A stretch of 64,000 nt of DNA, taken from the NCBI GenBank assembly GCA_022606425.2, contig JAHDVF020000236.1:248001-312000 (forward strand), written 5' to 3'. Shown here one piece after another: positions 53,890 through 63,797 of the stretch. How positions within the stretch are numbered: position 1 is the stretch's first letter; every line of letters starts with the position of its first letter. Source of the DNA: Lepidostoma basale (taxonomy: Eukaryota; Arthropoda; Insecta; Trichoptera; Lepidostomatidae). The notes beneath the pieces are model-generated. The model saw nothing but the letters and a program-made list of their open reading frames with translations. It was not told the origin of the DNA and searched no databases. The translations under genes were made by a program, and so were the position numbers.

Positions 53890-54185
53890 ATAAATTGTTA
53901 AATTGTAAAACTTTGTTTTTATGTATCACAAAAATATTTTAGTATTTAGTACATTAAAAACTTTTCCTTTATACAATCTCCCAAAAAAAAATTATAAGTA
54001 CCTACATTTTCAACATAGGTTGACGAAACAGCTGTTTATTTTTCGCGACGGCTGTTTCGTCAACCTATGTTGAAAATGTACTTAAATTTTTTTTTGGTAG
54101 ATTGTATAAAGGAAAAGTTTTCAATGTACTAAATACTAAAATATATTATTGTGATACGTAAAAACTAAGTTTTATAATTTAACAG
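53890..54185. repeat. Fold-back with ~145-bp arms, family A modules at the centre
   Basis: Left arm 53890-54036 and right arm 54047-54185 are inverted copies: AAATTGTTAAATTGTAAAAC outside, ACAATCTCCC in the middle, CAACATAGGTTGACGAAACA at the centre. The centre is ACGAAACAGCTGT-spacer-ACGGCTGTTTCGT. The CUGAUGA boxes of both modules are lost (ACATTTT in their place). Confidence 0.75.
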
Positions 54186-55011
54186 TTTAAAAAAATGTTT
54201 ATATTTATTGATTGATTCGAAGAAGTCGCGATATTTTTTTCCTTTTTTTTACATTTGACAGCTGCCAGTTATGATCGGCCCCACATAAAATTCAACATTA
54301 CGCCCTAAAAATAGTTATTTCGAGATGGTGGAGAGGCCTAAGACAGCAGCGGATAGAGACAAACTGACGAAGGAAAAACAGTAGAAATCCATTTATATAT
54401 ATAAAATGAATAAGATATTCTAATGGATTTTAATAATAAATCGAAATCAGACCCAAATATTCCATTATTTAGTTTATGGAAACTTAGTATTACTATGTAT
54501 AGAAATAACCCTTTAGCTTTATGAATAATGAAATTCTTTAAGTGGTCGTATTTGGTACAGCACTTTACCTCACGTATTTCCTATGAAAGTTCCACACACA
54601 TACACACATGGGATGGAATTAACATTGATGATTTAATGAACAGGTATTGAACTCAACGTCCAACATAAAATGGCTGATTTTCTTGTCCACCATCACGGCT
54701 TCATTTAATGCATGCCGCACAGTTATTAGTGTCACAGCGCGTGTATTATGTATGAAGTTTCGTGTTTTCTTGCATGGCTGGGTTTTAAATAAAGAGATAT
54801 CTGTCTTACACAAAGATACCTGGTTATCAGGCAATACGCCACAAGTATTGTAACTCGGAGTGAGTCGTGCCCCTGTGATAATTATTCATTTACGATAAGC
54901 CTAGAATTCAATTTCAAATTCTGTGTTTCGTTTCAAATTCAATTTTTTTATTTCAACATTTTGTCTCGTAGAAAACCTGCTTTTTCATTTTTATTCATTT
55001 ATTATTATTTT
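54186..55011. other. AT-rich DNA, possible small RTE scrap
   Basis: 54326-54385 (GAGATGGTGGAGAGGCCTAA) reads like an RTE 3' end but is too short to place. Overlapping frames at 54619-54853 on both strands are treated as chance. Confidence 0.35.
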
Positions 55012-55268
55012 CATCAAGGTTCGAAAGATCTCACATCTGGGTCATATACTGCGTGAGAAAAAGTACCACCTTCTCCAACTGATATTGGAGGGAAAAATTG
55101 AGGGACGCCGAGGGCCCGGAAGGAGACAAATGTCCTGGCTGCGAAACGTGAGGGAGTGGACCGGCATCCTAAGTGTGGAGGAGCTGTTCCGAGCGGCGCA
55201 GGACAGGGACAGGTTCGCCGAGGTGATCGCCAATGTTGGGGGGACCCGACAGGGCACTTGAAGAAGAT
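55012..55268 (+). pseudogene. RTE-D LINE, C-terminal end (open frame)
   Basis: In one frame: RKISHLGHILREKKYHLLQL, KIEGRRGPGRRQMSWLRNVR, EWTGILSVEELFRAAQDRDR, VIANVGGTRQGT* (55261), then GAAGAAG. This is the cleanest RTE-D copy here; the RT domain is absent. 5'-truncated. Confidence 0.88.
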
Positions 55269-55290
55269 TATTATTTTGTTGAAAAAACTT

Positions 55291-55330
55291 ATTACATCAT
55301 TACAGCGCGAGCCAAATCGAAGTAAAGGGT
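55291..55330 (+). repeat. Short repeat shared with 13354-13398
   Basis: ATTACAGCGCGAGCCAAATC and AGTAAAGGGT occur at both loci. Confidence 0.6.
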
Positions 55331-55389
55331 GAAAAAAAAGAATATCAAAGGAAATATACATAGAACCTTATGAATAGGAATATGCCAGT

Positions 55390-55905
55390 TATTTCCTTGC
55401 TGCCTTTATCGTAAGGGTATTCACGAATTCGCCATATTTGCATCCAAAGAGGTCTATCTCTTTTGCAACCTCATTGAAAAGACGAATCGTTTTCAATACA
55501 GGAGAACTTCGAAGGGCCTCTGTGCGGCAATTCGGGGCATAAAATAATATATGCCCCTTGCTCTGCTATAACTATGGGGAACGTATATATTTAGTTCTCT
55601 AAGTATTCCTGGATTGTAAATACCTCCGGATAATAGTTTAAAAAAATGCTTACCCAGAAAGATCATTCGACGAGTCTCAAGAGTTTTGAAATCCAACATT
55701 CCTGAGAGAAATAGTGAGGGGTACAAAAAAGGATAATAGTTATACTCCCTGAGGTAGAAATATCTTAAAAATTGTTTCTGGATCCTTTCTAGCTCAAAGA
55801 TGACTGTTCTTTCTCTGGGGTCCCAAATCATAGAGCAGTACTCTAAGTTACTACGAACCAGCGCTTTATACAGTCGACGAATCGCCGTTGTGTTGTCAAT
55901 ATATC
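55390..55905 (-). pseudogene. Jockey-like LINE, C-terminal end
   Basis: The minus strand reads TAIRRLYKALVRSNLEYCSM, IWDPRERTVIFELERIQKQF and LDFKTLETRRMIFLGKHFFK in a single frame to 55493. Then, after a frameshift near 55505, LFNEVAKEIDLFGCKYGEFV and a stop near 55392. The SNLEYCS.IW...LERIQ..FLR block is typical of Jockey-type C-termini. It is the only copy of its kind here and has no evident tail. Confidence 0.75.
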
Positions 55906-56209
55906 AAAAGCATTACAGAATTGTTTTATCTAATACAATAAAGATACAAGGTTTAAGTATTATCTATACATAATAATGAATAATTATTTGATTTTTGAAA
56001 AATTTACAAATTGTATTTACAATTTTAACAAAGGCAGTGGAAGCCTCAGGTGAGTCACATTATTACAAAATACGTTGACCTCCGAAATGACATGGTTTAC
56101 CATAGATATTTCACTTTCTACCCGCTTAACGGTTGGCAGGTTGATTCTGCATCGTGGAAAATAAAACAATCGGTGTCCCCTTTGTCGAATATAATTATCA
56201 TGGAACTTC
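55906..56209. other. AT-rich DNA, nothing recognised
   Basis: No feature was recognised. Confidence 0.4.
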
Positions 56210-56422
56210 TTTTTACAGTGCAGTGTCAGGAACCCCTGTCGTTGGCGATCAATGATTTCCTGGGACGTGTTATTGGAGTGGTTTCTCGTTGCCTTCTACG
56301 GGAATTTTCTGTAGAGGTTACCTTCCCTTAGCTGGTGGTTGTCGGTTTTGTAGCGCCAAAGATACGTCATACACCCTCTCCCTGTCTGCTATGACCCTGA
56401 TGGTGAGGCCAGTGATCACGTT
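56210..56422 (-). mobile_element. RTE-like 3' region, left arm of an inverted pair
   Basis: This is the reverse complement of ~58668-58880. The minus strand ends GATCGCCAACGACAGGGGTT, like an RTE-D end. The other copy continues differently after GATCGCCAACG. Confidence 0.65.
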
Positions 56423-56864
56423 ACTTAGGACTCGCAGGATCACGAGGACCGCTCTAGGATACCAGTTAGATGGACTTACTGAATGTCCAGCTGTGGTGGC
56501 GTTGGCGTTTCACGGTATTTTAGAGGTATTATAAATACCTTCCAGCAGGGAACTTCCCGCCGTGGAACTTCCAGTCATTCGATTCCCACTTAGGTACTCA
56601 CTTATATTTATTCTTGAACGATAATACTCGGAACGTTTGCATATCTTATCTCTGCTGTAGCAGTAAATGCGTATATTGACTCTGGCTCACCGCGCACTGA
56701 GTACTAGAGGCTACGCCAAATGAGTTGATCGATTGTAATTTGTTTTGATATTTCCTTTGTTCTAAAATTATAAACGTAAACTGCTTCCAGACAAATTGCA
56801 TGCCCAAGTAAAATTCAGTTAACTGTCAAGTTCATAGTTAAATTCTAACATAATAACTAGGTTA
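56423..56864. other. Non-coding DNA, nothing recognised
   Basis: No supported feature was found. Confidence 0.4.
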
Positions 56865-57343
56865 CCTTACTTAGAACTTCACTGGCTTAAAAGTCCAGAA
56901 AGAATCCAATATAAACTCTGCTCGACAGTTTTCAAAGCGCTACATGGAATGAAACCAAGTTATATATCTGAACTCTGCATAACGGACAGCCTAAATACAA
57001 GGAAATCCACACTTCGCTCGGCGAACTCCTCGGCAATAGGAAGATTAGTTGAGCCGAAGCGTTGCCCCAGTACAAATTTAGGGGATCGAGCGTTCGCGGA
57101 AGCCGTTCCATCAGCTCGCAACAATCTCCTTTCACACCTCAGATGCATAAATGATCCGACAGACTTCAGATCTAAACTGAAAACCCATCTTTTTCATATC
57201 TCATACCCAATTTAAACATTTATACTTTGTTCTACTATACTTTTTAACCGATCGCGAAATTTTTGATTTTTAGATTTAAAACACGTCTTAATGCGCCCTT
57301 GAGGTGATTACATCACAAAAACGGCGCTATAAAAGTTAGCATA
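56865..57343 (+). pseudogene. CR1-like LINE, C-terminal end, host of a mariner insertion
   Basis: It reads HWLKSPERIQYKLCSTVFKA, LHGMKPSYISELC, CPSTNLGDRAFAEAVPSA and DFRSKLKTHLFHISYPI* (57215). The 3' end TTGAGGTGATTACATCACAA, AAAGTTAGCATA leads into the (ATT)n tail, which is cut by the mariner at 57343/57344 and resumes at 58641-58658. 5'-truncated. Confidence 0.9.
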
Positions 57344-58640
57344 TTAGGTCCTTACATATGAAATTGGCGTTTTGTTTGGGAGGAACATAAAGTTGATTTT
57401 TTTTAAATATAATATATTTATTTAATCAAAGTATGTACCATTGCTATATATGCACTTTTGCCATCTCATAGGTAGTTCATCGATTTCTTTACTAAAAAAA
57501 ACATTCGGACGGGAATCAATAAAATCTTTGAAGTCGGTTTGGACTGCCCCATCGGAGTTGAATTTTTTCCCTTGCAAGAAGTTATCCAAATTTCGAAAAA
57601 AATAGTAATCTGTTGGGGCAAGGTCCGGAGAGTACGGTGGATGTCTTAGACATTCCAATTGAAGCTCTTCTAATTTGGTAGCCGTCTGTTGTGCAGTGTG
57701 TGGTCTAGCGTTATCATGAAGCAGCAGTGGCCTAGAGCGATTAACCAGCCTCGGTTGTTTAGCAGCTAGCTTTTCCATCATGGTTTGCAGTTGCTGATAA
57801 TAGACATCTGCCGTAATCGTCTGACCAGATTTAAGAAAGCTGTAGTGAATGACACCAGCACTAGTCCACCAAACGCTCACAAGTAACTTTTTTGGAGTCA
57901 ATTTTCGCTTGGGGCATGGTTTGGCTGGTTCGGCAGGGTTCAGCCATTGCGATTAGCTCGATGAGCGCTTCCGATTATCATACGGGATCCACTTTTCATC
58001 ACAGGTAATGATTCGATTCAAAATCCCTTCATTATTGTGCCGGTTGAGTAATGCAACGCAGCAGTCAGCGCGCGTTTGTTGATTTGCTTCACTCAATTCG
58101 TGAGGTACCCACCTTTCAAGCTTTTTCACCATCCCAATTTGCTTCAAGTGGATTAAAACAGTTTTATCACTAACACCGCAGCCTGCAGCTAACTCGGACG
58201 TGGTTTGCGATGGATCCGCTTCCACAATAGCCTTCAATTCTTCATTATCAACTTTGGTCTCCGGCCGTCCACGGAGCTTGTTCTGCAGGTCGAAATTTCC
58301 AGAACGAAAACGTTGGAACCAAAAACGCACTGTGTTTTCTTTTGCGGCACCGTCGCCATACACATCATTAATCCTTCTAGCCGTTTCTGCAGCACTGGTG
58401 CCACGGTGGAACTCGTACTCGCAAATAACGCGATATTTCAAGTTTTCCATTTTGTAAACTGAGTGACGCAAAGAAAAAAAAACAATTGAGGAAAAAACAA
58501 ATGAATTATAATTTTCGAAACACAAATACTTGATTAAATAGCTGTATAAATTTGAATTTGGAATTCCTAACCAAAGAGAAGATATTTGAGATCAAAGTTG
58601 CCAGTACGGCAAAACGCTAATTTCATATGTAAGGACCTAA
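57344..58640 (-). mobile_element. mariner transposon, full length (1297 bp)
   Basis: 31-bp terminal inverted repeats start TTAGGTCCTTACATATGAAA at 57344 and end with its complement at 58640, with 30 of 31 bases matching. TA duplicates flank it (57342-57343 and 58641-58642). It lies in the (ATT)n tail of a CR1-like copy, a TA-rich target. The transposase runs on the minus strand. Confidence 0.96.
57422..58450 (-). pseudogene. mariner transposase, one in-frame stop
   Basis: The chosen start is ATG at 58450 (MENLKYRV), the usual N-terminus; an upstream M at 58525 lies outside the family alignment. Residues ~15-60 hold the helix-turn-helix (ETARRIND ... TVRFWFQRFRSG), 114-119 the WVPHEL signature, then the catalytic triad: D151 (ITCDEKW), D246 (LLHDNARPH) and D281 (SPDLAPTDYYFF). 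D246 and D281 have 34 residues between them, the mariner D,D34D spacing. The frame is open from 58450 to 57422 except for TAA at 57953-57955, inside what looks like a ~9-bp insertion before QWLNPAEPAK. Total is 341 residues plus the stop, normal for the family. DNA binding and cut-and-paste transposition are the family role; this copy cannot make full protein. Confidence 0.95.
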
Positions 58641-58667
58641 TATTATTATTATTACCGAATTTCACGT

Positions 58668-59040
58668 GCAATGTGATTACTGACCTTACCATCAGGGTCA
58701 TAGTGGAGAGGTAGAAGGTATATGGCGTATATTCGGTGCCACAAAACCGAGCCCCACCAGCTAAAGAAAGGTAACCCCTACAGAAAATCCCTGGAGAAGG
58801 CAACAGGAAACTACTCCAATAACACGTCCCAGGAAATCACTGTGGCGAAAAAGCACCACATTGATCGCCAACGTCAGGCGGACCAGATCGGCCTCCCGCA
58901 ACGTAGATGTCGACATTTAGGTACAACCTGAAGGCGCTGGGACCAAGCAGCCAGATGACCCAGGATCGCAAAACTTGGCGGGGCCTTGTAAGGAGAGCTG
59001 AATCCAACTAATGGGAAAAGGCCAAGACAAAAAATATATG
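58668..59040 (+). mobile_element. RTE-like 3' end, right arm of an inverted pair
   Basis: 58668-58880 is the inverted copy of 56210-56422. It continues to QMTQDRKTWRGLVRRAESN* (58950-59010), a typical RTE C-terminus, and AAAAAATATATG. The solo LTR follows at once. Confidence 0.65.
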
Positions 59041-59224
59041 TGTCGGGGTTAAATGCATAACCCAGATAAACATATTTCATGAAGAAATATATGACACGAA
59101 TAAACACAAAAACGCTGACCCAACACCTAATTATCAAATTTGATGATTCGCGGGCCCTGAATTCTTCAAGTTGGTCACTAGGTCAGGTCATCGGATCAGG
59201 TCATCAGATGACGAAATCAAAGCA

Positions 59225-59232
59225 TATAAAAG
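59225..59232 (+). promoter_or_regulatory. TATA box of the solo LTR
   Basis: TATAAAAG lies ~185 bp into the LTR, upstream of a plausible start at AGCAGTACTT. Confidence 0.7.
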
Positions 59233-59582
59233 CAGTACTTCCGAGCACCCAATAGGATCAGTTACTCTTACGACTTCTAACAGACGCGAGATATCGGACT
59301 CCCTCCGACGCCGAGCTACGAAGCTAAGGCAGTCCACTCTAAACGTCAGTCAACTCTAAACGTCGGCCTGTATCGCGATTTCGAAGAGACACGAGGCTCC
59401 ACTACCCAGTCTACGTACGAGAAACCTCCGACGACTCCTCGCTCCAGCCACTCGACGATACCGCCCAGCGAGCCCTCATCCTCTACGACCCACCACCCGG
59501 ACTCCGCCCCGCTGATATCGACATCCAGCCACGCTCCATCATGAGTACATCATACGGTTACGTGTAATAACTTGTGATCCGC

Positions 59583-59588
59583 AATAAA
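59583..59588 (+). terminator. Polyadenylation signal of the solo LTR
   Basis: AATAAA sits ~50 bp before the LTR end. Confidence 0.65.
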
Positions 59589-59640
59589 CGCTGAAACCTC
59601 CGCCGTCTTTCAACTCAACCACCACAAATCCCCACATATG

Positions 59641-60095
59641 TTTAAATTTATTTTTCCCATATACTATTTCGCAATAGATAACTAAACATTTAATTTTTGT
59701 TAACATTAAAAAATCACGCAATAAAGATTAAAGGTGAGGAAAATAAATATATTTTTCTTGACAATAGTTCCTAAGCCGAAATTTTCAAAGGAAATAAAAA
59801 AATATATCTGAAAGAATTTAACGCCTGCCTAGGCGAATCTCCACAAAGGCTCCTTAAATAGACCTCCGACCTCAGACAGATGTCTTTCTCGATCCATTAC
59901 ACACTTCAGAGCGCAAAATATGAAGGCCTTGTTCATAAGCGGCATAAATAATACACTGTGACACGTAAAAACAACAGATTCCTCCCAACGACCCACCACT
60001 CTCGCCTACGGTTATCCACCGAATCAAAAACAAATTAATCCCTAGGCTGTTAAACTTGACGTGATCTAGAAAATATTATAAGAAAAACATTTCTC
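59641..60095. other. AT-rich DNA, nothing recognised
   Basis: No feature was recognised. Confidence 0.4.
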
Positions 60096-60425
60096 TCTTA
60101 GACGACAATGGCAGAAGGACAACGAAGGTGAAATTACTAAAAATAAATAATCTGTTAAGTCTCTAATCCTAACAGCCTGCGTCATGTACAGGAGAGGACA
60201 ACTTGGTATATCATTTTAATAATATTTTACTCATTGAGTACGTCTTAAATAATGGTGCGATTTGGAAAATATATTTTCTCGTTGACGACAGTGGGAGGAA
60301 GGACAACGAAGGTGATATAACTAAAAATAAATAATCTGTCTTAAGTCTCAAATCTCAGCCACCTGTGTCATGTGTGGGGGGTGAACTTTGACATATCATT
60401 TCAATACAATTTTACTCCTTTTCTG
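60096..60425 (+). repeat. Direct repeat, two units ~183 bp apart
   Basis: GAAGGACAACGAAGGTGA, then ACTAAAAATAAATAATCTGT and a TATCATTT ... TTTTACTC end occur at about 60101-60235 and 60284-60418 with scattered differences. Older than the duplication at 41714. Confidence 0.8.
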
Positions 60426-60685
60426 ATTTTCAGTAATATGTTCTTTTTTGTACATACTCCCCCACACAAATATAATCAAAAATAGAATTATCGAACTCTC
60501 CATTAATTGAAACATTCCTTAGCGAAACTGCGTAGTTTCTTCTAATAACTTTAATATGTTATACATATACATATACGAGTACATTAACACATACAATGTA
60601 TAATTACGAGCATATTATTATAAAATACGAGTAACAGTTTTATTTGCACAGATAAATTTGGAATTTTTTAATTCAATCATGAAAT
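60426..60685. other. AT-rich DNA, nothing recognised
   Basis: No feature was recognised. Confidence 0.4.
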
Positions 60686-60890
60686 TCCACAGTTTTAACG
60701 CCTTAACTTTCAAAAATTTTCTTTTCTTTTCTAATTTTCTTTTCTTTCAATAAATTTTACGTCTTATGGGAATGACATGTTTTGCCTATCTAAGGCATTA
60801 TAAAACATTTGATAATGCCTTAGAAAGGCGAGACATATCATTCCCATAAAATACAATAAAGCTTGTAGAAAACGGACGTTTTCATTGGTT
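60686..60890. repeat. Fold-back pair of family B modules with element edge
   Basis: ATGGGAATGACATGTTTTGC (60777) and its inverted copy (GGCGAGACATATCATTCCCA) flank a short spacer near 60805. The plus module reads TTGATAA, T, GCCTT-AGA-AAGGC, GAGACATATC, with mutated core. The edge TTCCACAGTTTTAACGCCTT lies at 60686. Confidence 0.6.
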
Positions 60891-60983
60891 TTGAGTATTT
60901 AATATGGAGTTTTATATCATAGTTCAAGAAACTATAAATACTTTGATTCGAAGCCGATACTTGGCAGTTTGACATATTAAAAA

Positions 60984-61196
60984 AAATTAAACACCTTTTT
61001 ACCTTTGTATTAACCACTTTTTATTAGTAAGTTTGGCCAACCGGTTTCATTCTGTAGCGAGCTTCTATAGGGTTATACATAAATAGCCCAGAAAAATTGT
61101 ATAGCTCTGAAGAATTCGCCACAGAGTAAAACTGGTTGGCCCAACATACTCAAAATAAAGTGGATCATACAAAGGAAAAAAGTGTTTAATTTTATA
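60984..61196. repeat. Fold-back with ~85-bp arms around AACCGGTTTC modules
   Basis: Left TTTGGCCAACCGGTTTCATT and right AAAACTGGTTGGCCCAACAT are inverted, and outer words TTAAACACCTTTTTACCTTT / AAGGAAAAAAGTGTTTAATT also match. The plus right arm has CTGAAGA, then a hairpin, then AAAACTGGTT; the core is damaged. Confidence 0.6.
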
Positions 61197-61839
61197 ATAA
61201 TATACTTTTATCCAATTGGTTTAAATGTTTTCTTATATAATTAAGTGATAACTTCTATAATTTTTCCTTGTTTAAGTAATTATTCTGGATTATAATCAAA
61301 TCATTAATTAACTTACCATTTCTTTAAATGGTTTGTCACTTTGAAATGTATTAAGAAATCATATTTAGAAAATGGGATTATACGATTTGATTTAACTAAA
61401 AACTGTTTCTGAGATGCTCAAAGCTTTTTATGAAGAAATCTGGTATAATTGCGTTTTACGAATTATAATATAACAATGATAAAAAAGGAAAATTATTGAT
61501 TCACGTTTAATTGCAATCTAACTCCCAGCTAGACATACAAAGAAATATAAAATTATGAGTTGCGTGTATCTCTGTAGAGTTAATTGCTGTGCCAGAGAAA
61601 CCGCCGACATGCTTCAACGATCTTCGCTCATAACTCACCTACATTCTGTAAGATCAAACATACATACAAGTTGTCATCGTCCCCGAGTATTGCTAAAAAG
61701 AAAACTTCAATCCTTAAATATTAAAGATAAATAATAATAAATATAACAACAATTAACACAATTAATTTAGTTTTAATTTAAAATTAAGTTAAGATAAATG
61801 GTGTTATGGATTCATTGGTATATTTGCGCGGGATATAGA
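61197..61839. other. AT-rich DNA, nothing recognised
   Basis: No feature was recognised. Confidence 0.4.
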
Positions 61840-62165
61840 GAATGCTCCGTATACCGTGAACCGATTGAGTCAGTAATGCAGACGTACTACAGAGTTGCTG
61901 TTGTCGAGTGTGAAGGTTAGAAATATCTCATATTTGTGTCATGTGCTAAGGGGACAAACATACAACCTCCTTCGGTTGATAATCATGGTCAAAATAGAGG
62001 GACGTCTGGGAGTTGGTAGAATGAAGTTGTCCTGGCTGCGAAACATAAGATAATGGACAGGAATGACAAAGTTGAGAACCTGTTCCAAGTGGCGCAGGAC
62101 AGAGATTTCTTCATTGCAGTGATCGCCAACGTTGGGGGGACCTGACACAGCACTAGAATAAGAAT
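61840..62165 (+). pseudogene. RTE-D LINE, C-terminal end, decayed
   Basis: Patches KLSWLRNIR*WTGMT, FQVAQDRDFFIAVIANVGGT occur with stops and frame changes. The 3' end AGCACTAGAATAAGAATAAG is a mutated (GAA)n. Homologous to 34215 and 55012. Confidence 0.75.
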
Positions 62166-62735
62166 AAGATACAGGAATGTTGCATTTTGAAGCTAGGCTT
62201 GTAAAATACTGGGAAAGGTTCACATCACACACAAATAATAATTGGCTTTTGATGTTTCCAAATTACATTCAAAGAGATACTAACATAGTACAAGGTAAAT
62301 AGTGTTTCCTAACAATAGTTCGTCAAATAATTTGGTTTTAATTTATCATCAGCCAAACTAACATTGAGAAGTAGGATGTTATGGATTCGTATGATATTTT
62401 TGTGAGTTATACTGAATGTCAATATATAATATATACAGGTACTAGTTAAAACTGTAAATAAAATATTTATTTAACAAAAATATGTTTAATTAGATTATGG
62501 TAAGATTTTTTTTCATAAATTTTTATTGTTTAAGTGGAGAAAGATTATTATTAAGTAAAATATAATTAATACATTTAAGGTGATATTAATATATTGTTTA
62601 TGAACAATGATACTAGCTAATTAAACGCATTGCTGTTTAGAAATCCAAGTTAATAAAGCAGAATTCTGCCCCATTAGTTCAATTATATCATAAAAACAGA
62701 AAAAAGGTTCGAATCTCGCAATATTTGAAAATGCT
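62166..62735. other. AT-rich DNA, nothing recognised
   Basis: No feature was recognised. Confidence 0.4.
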
Positions 62736-62830
62736 TTAGCAAGGCGAAACGTGTAATTCTTATAAAATATATGATAATAAAAAATCTTGAAAACATTCAT
62801 TCGTATTAATTATTTAATATGGAGATGTAT
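62736..62830 (+). repeat. Ribozyme-like module, family B (core mutated) with body
   Basis: TTGAAAA, T, GCTTT-AGC-AAGGC, GAAACGTGTA. The body AAAATATATGATAATAAAAA and CATTCGTATTAATTATTTAA follows, ending ATATGGAG. Confidence 0.5.
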
Positions 62831-63797
62831 TACATTAAAAATGCGTTACTTGTATTAAATAACAATCATCCTTCACTTAAAAATCAAACAGTCAAATAAA
62901 AAATGTGTTAAATTGTTTGGTCTTATATTTTTTAAATAAATTATTTTAAAATCAATATTTTGAAATTTATCTACAATTTTAACAGGTTCAGTATAATTAA
63001 CGAAATATCTCACGAATCCAATACATCATTATTCCTAATGTTAATTTGGCTGGTGATAAATTAAAATCCAATTATTTGACAAACTACGTGAGAAAATATT
63101 ATTTTTCTTCTAGCAGTGTCTCTTTGAGGATAATTAGGAAACACCAGAAACCAATTATTATAAGTAAACGTATCAAAGTTTTTGATAAGCCCTGTTTAAA
63201 AAATTAATATTCGTGTGAAAACGAGTACTATTTTTAGATTCACACACGTTGAAGAGTACATTTCTTTCTCAAGGTTCACGTGAGAAAAAAAACAACTGTT
63301 ATTTAATTCCACGTTCGATGGAAGTTATCCAAGTTACCGTATTGTATACTATTTTTTTTAACAATATGATACCGGATGCGCATTTTTCTAAGGAAAGGAA
63401 CTTCCCGAATGAGAAGTTAAGGGTTGAAGGGTTGGGATTCTTTATTTCTTTCAGACAAGGATGTCGTCTCTTGCAGACAGGAAGAACGATATTTATAATA
63501 AGTGTACACGTAAGCTTAACTTCCTTTGGAACTAAAATCACCCTTTAAATATTCGCTTCCAAAGGGGTTGAACGTTGGAAGATTGAAAGACGTTTCAAAA
63601 TGTGCTGTGGTTCTAAATATATATATTTAAAACTAACACAAGTTGTTTGATGTACTATTCTGGTAATTTTAGAAATTCTCAATTACACCACAACCTTGAC
63701 AAAAGCCGAAGTCATGATGCGAAATATCTATTTTAATTTTATATATTTGCCTTAGACTAAATGGATGACATTTGTGTGACTTAACTATTGTTCATCC
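62831..63797. other. AT-rich DNA, nothing recognised
   Basis: A 99-codon plus frame (63249-63548, no ATG start) overlaps an 80-codon minus frame. Neither has family features. Confidence 0.4.

Larger units (their letters stand above)
59041..59636 (+). mobile_element. Solo LTR of an LTR retrotransposon
   Basis: It starts TGTCGGGG and ends CCCCACA, with TATG on both sides (59037-59040 and 59637-59640), as a 4-bp target-site duplication. Length is 596 bp. It has TATAAAAG and a polyadenylation signal in the expected order and is much more GC-rich than its flanks. No partner LTR or internal region is present, so it is a solo LTR left by recombination. Ty3/gypsy type is the likely source, unproven. 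Confidence 0.82.

Noticed and set aside
55014..55361. 115-codon minus frame
   Set aside because: Lies opposite the RTE-D C-terminus, which matches other copies on the plus strand.
63249..63548. 99-codon plus frame with an overlapping minus frame
   Set aside because: It opens on TTG, has no family features and is mirrored by an open minus frame, which points to low stop density rather than coding.
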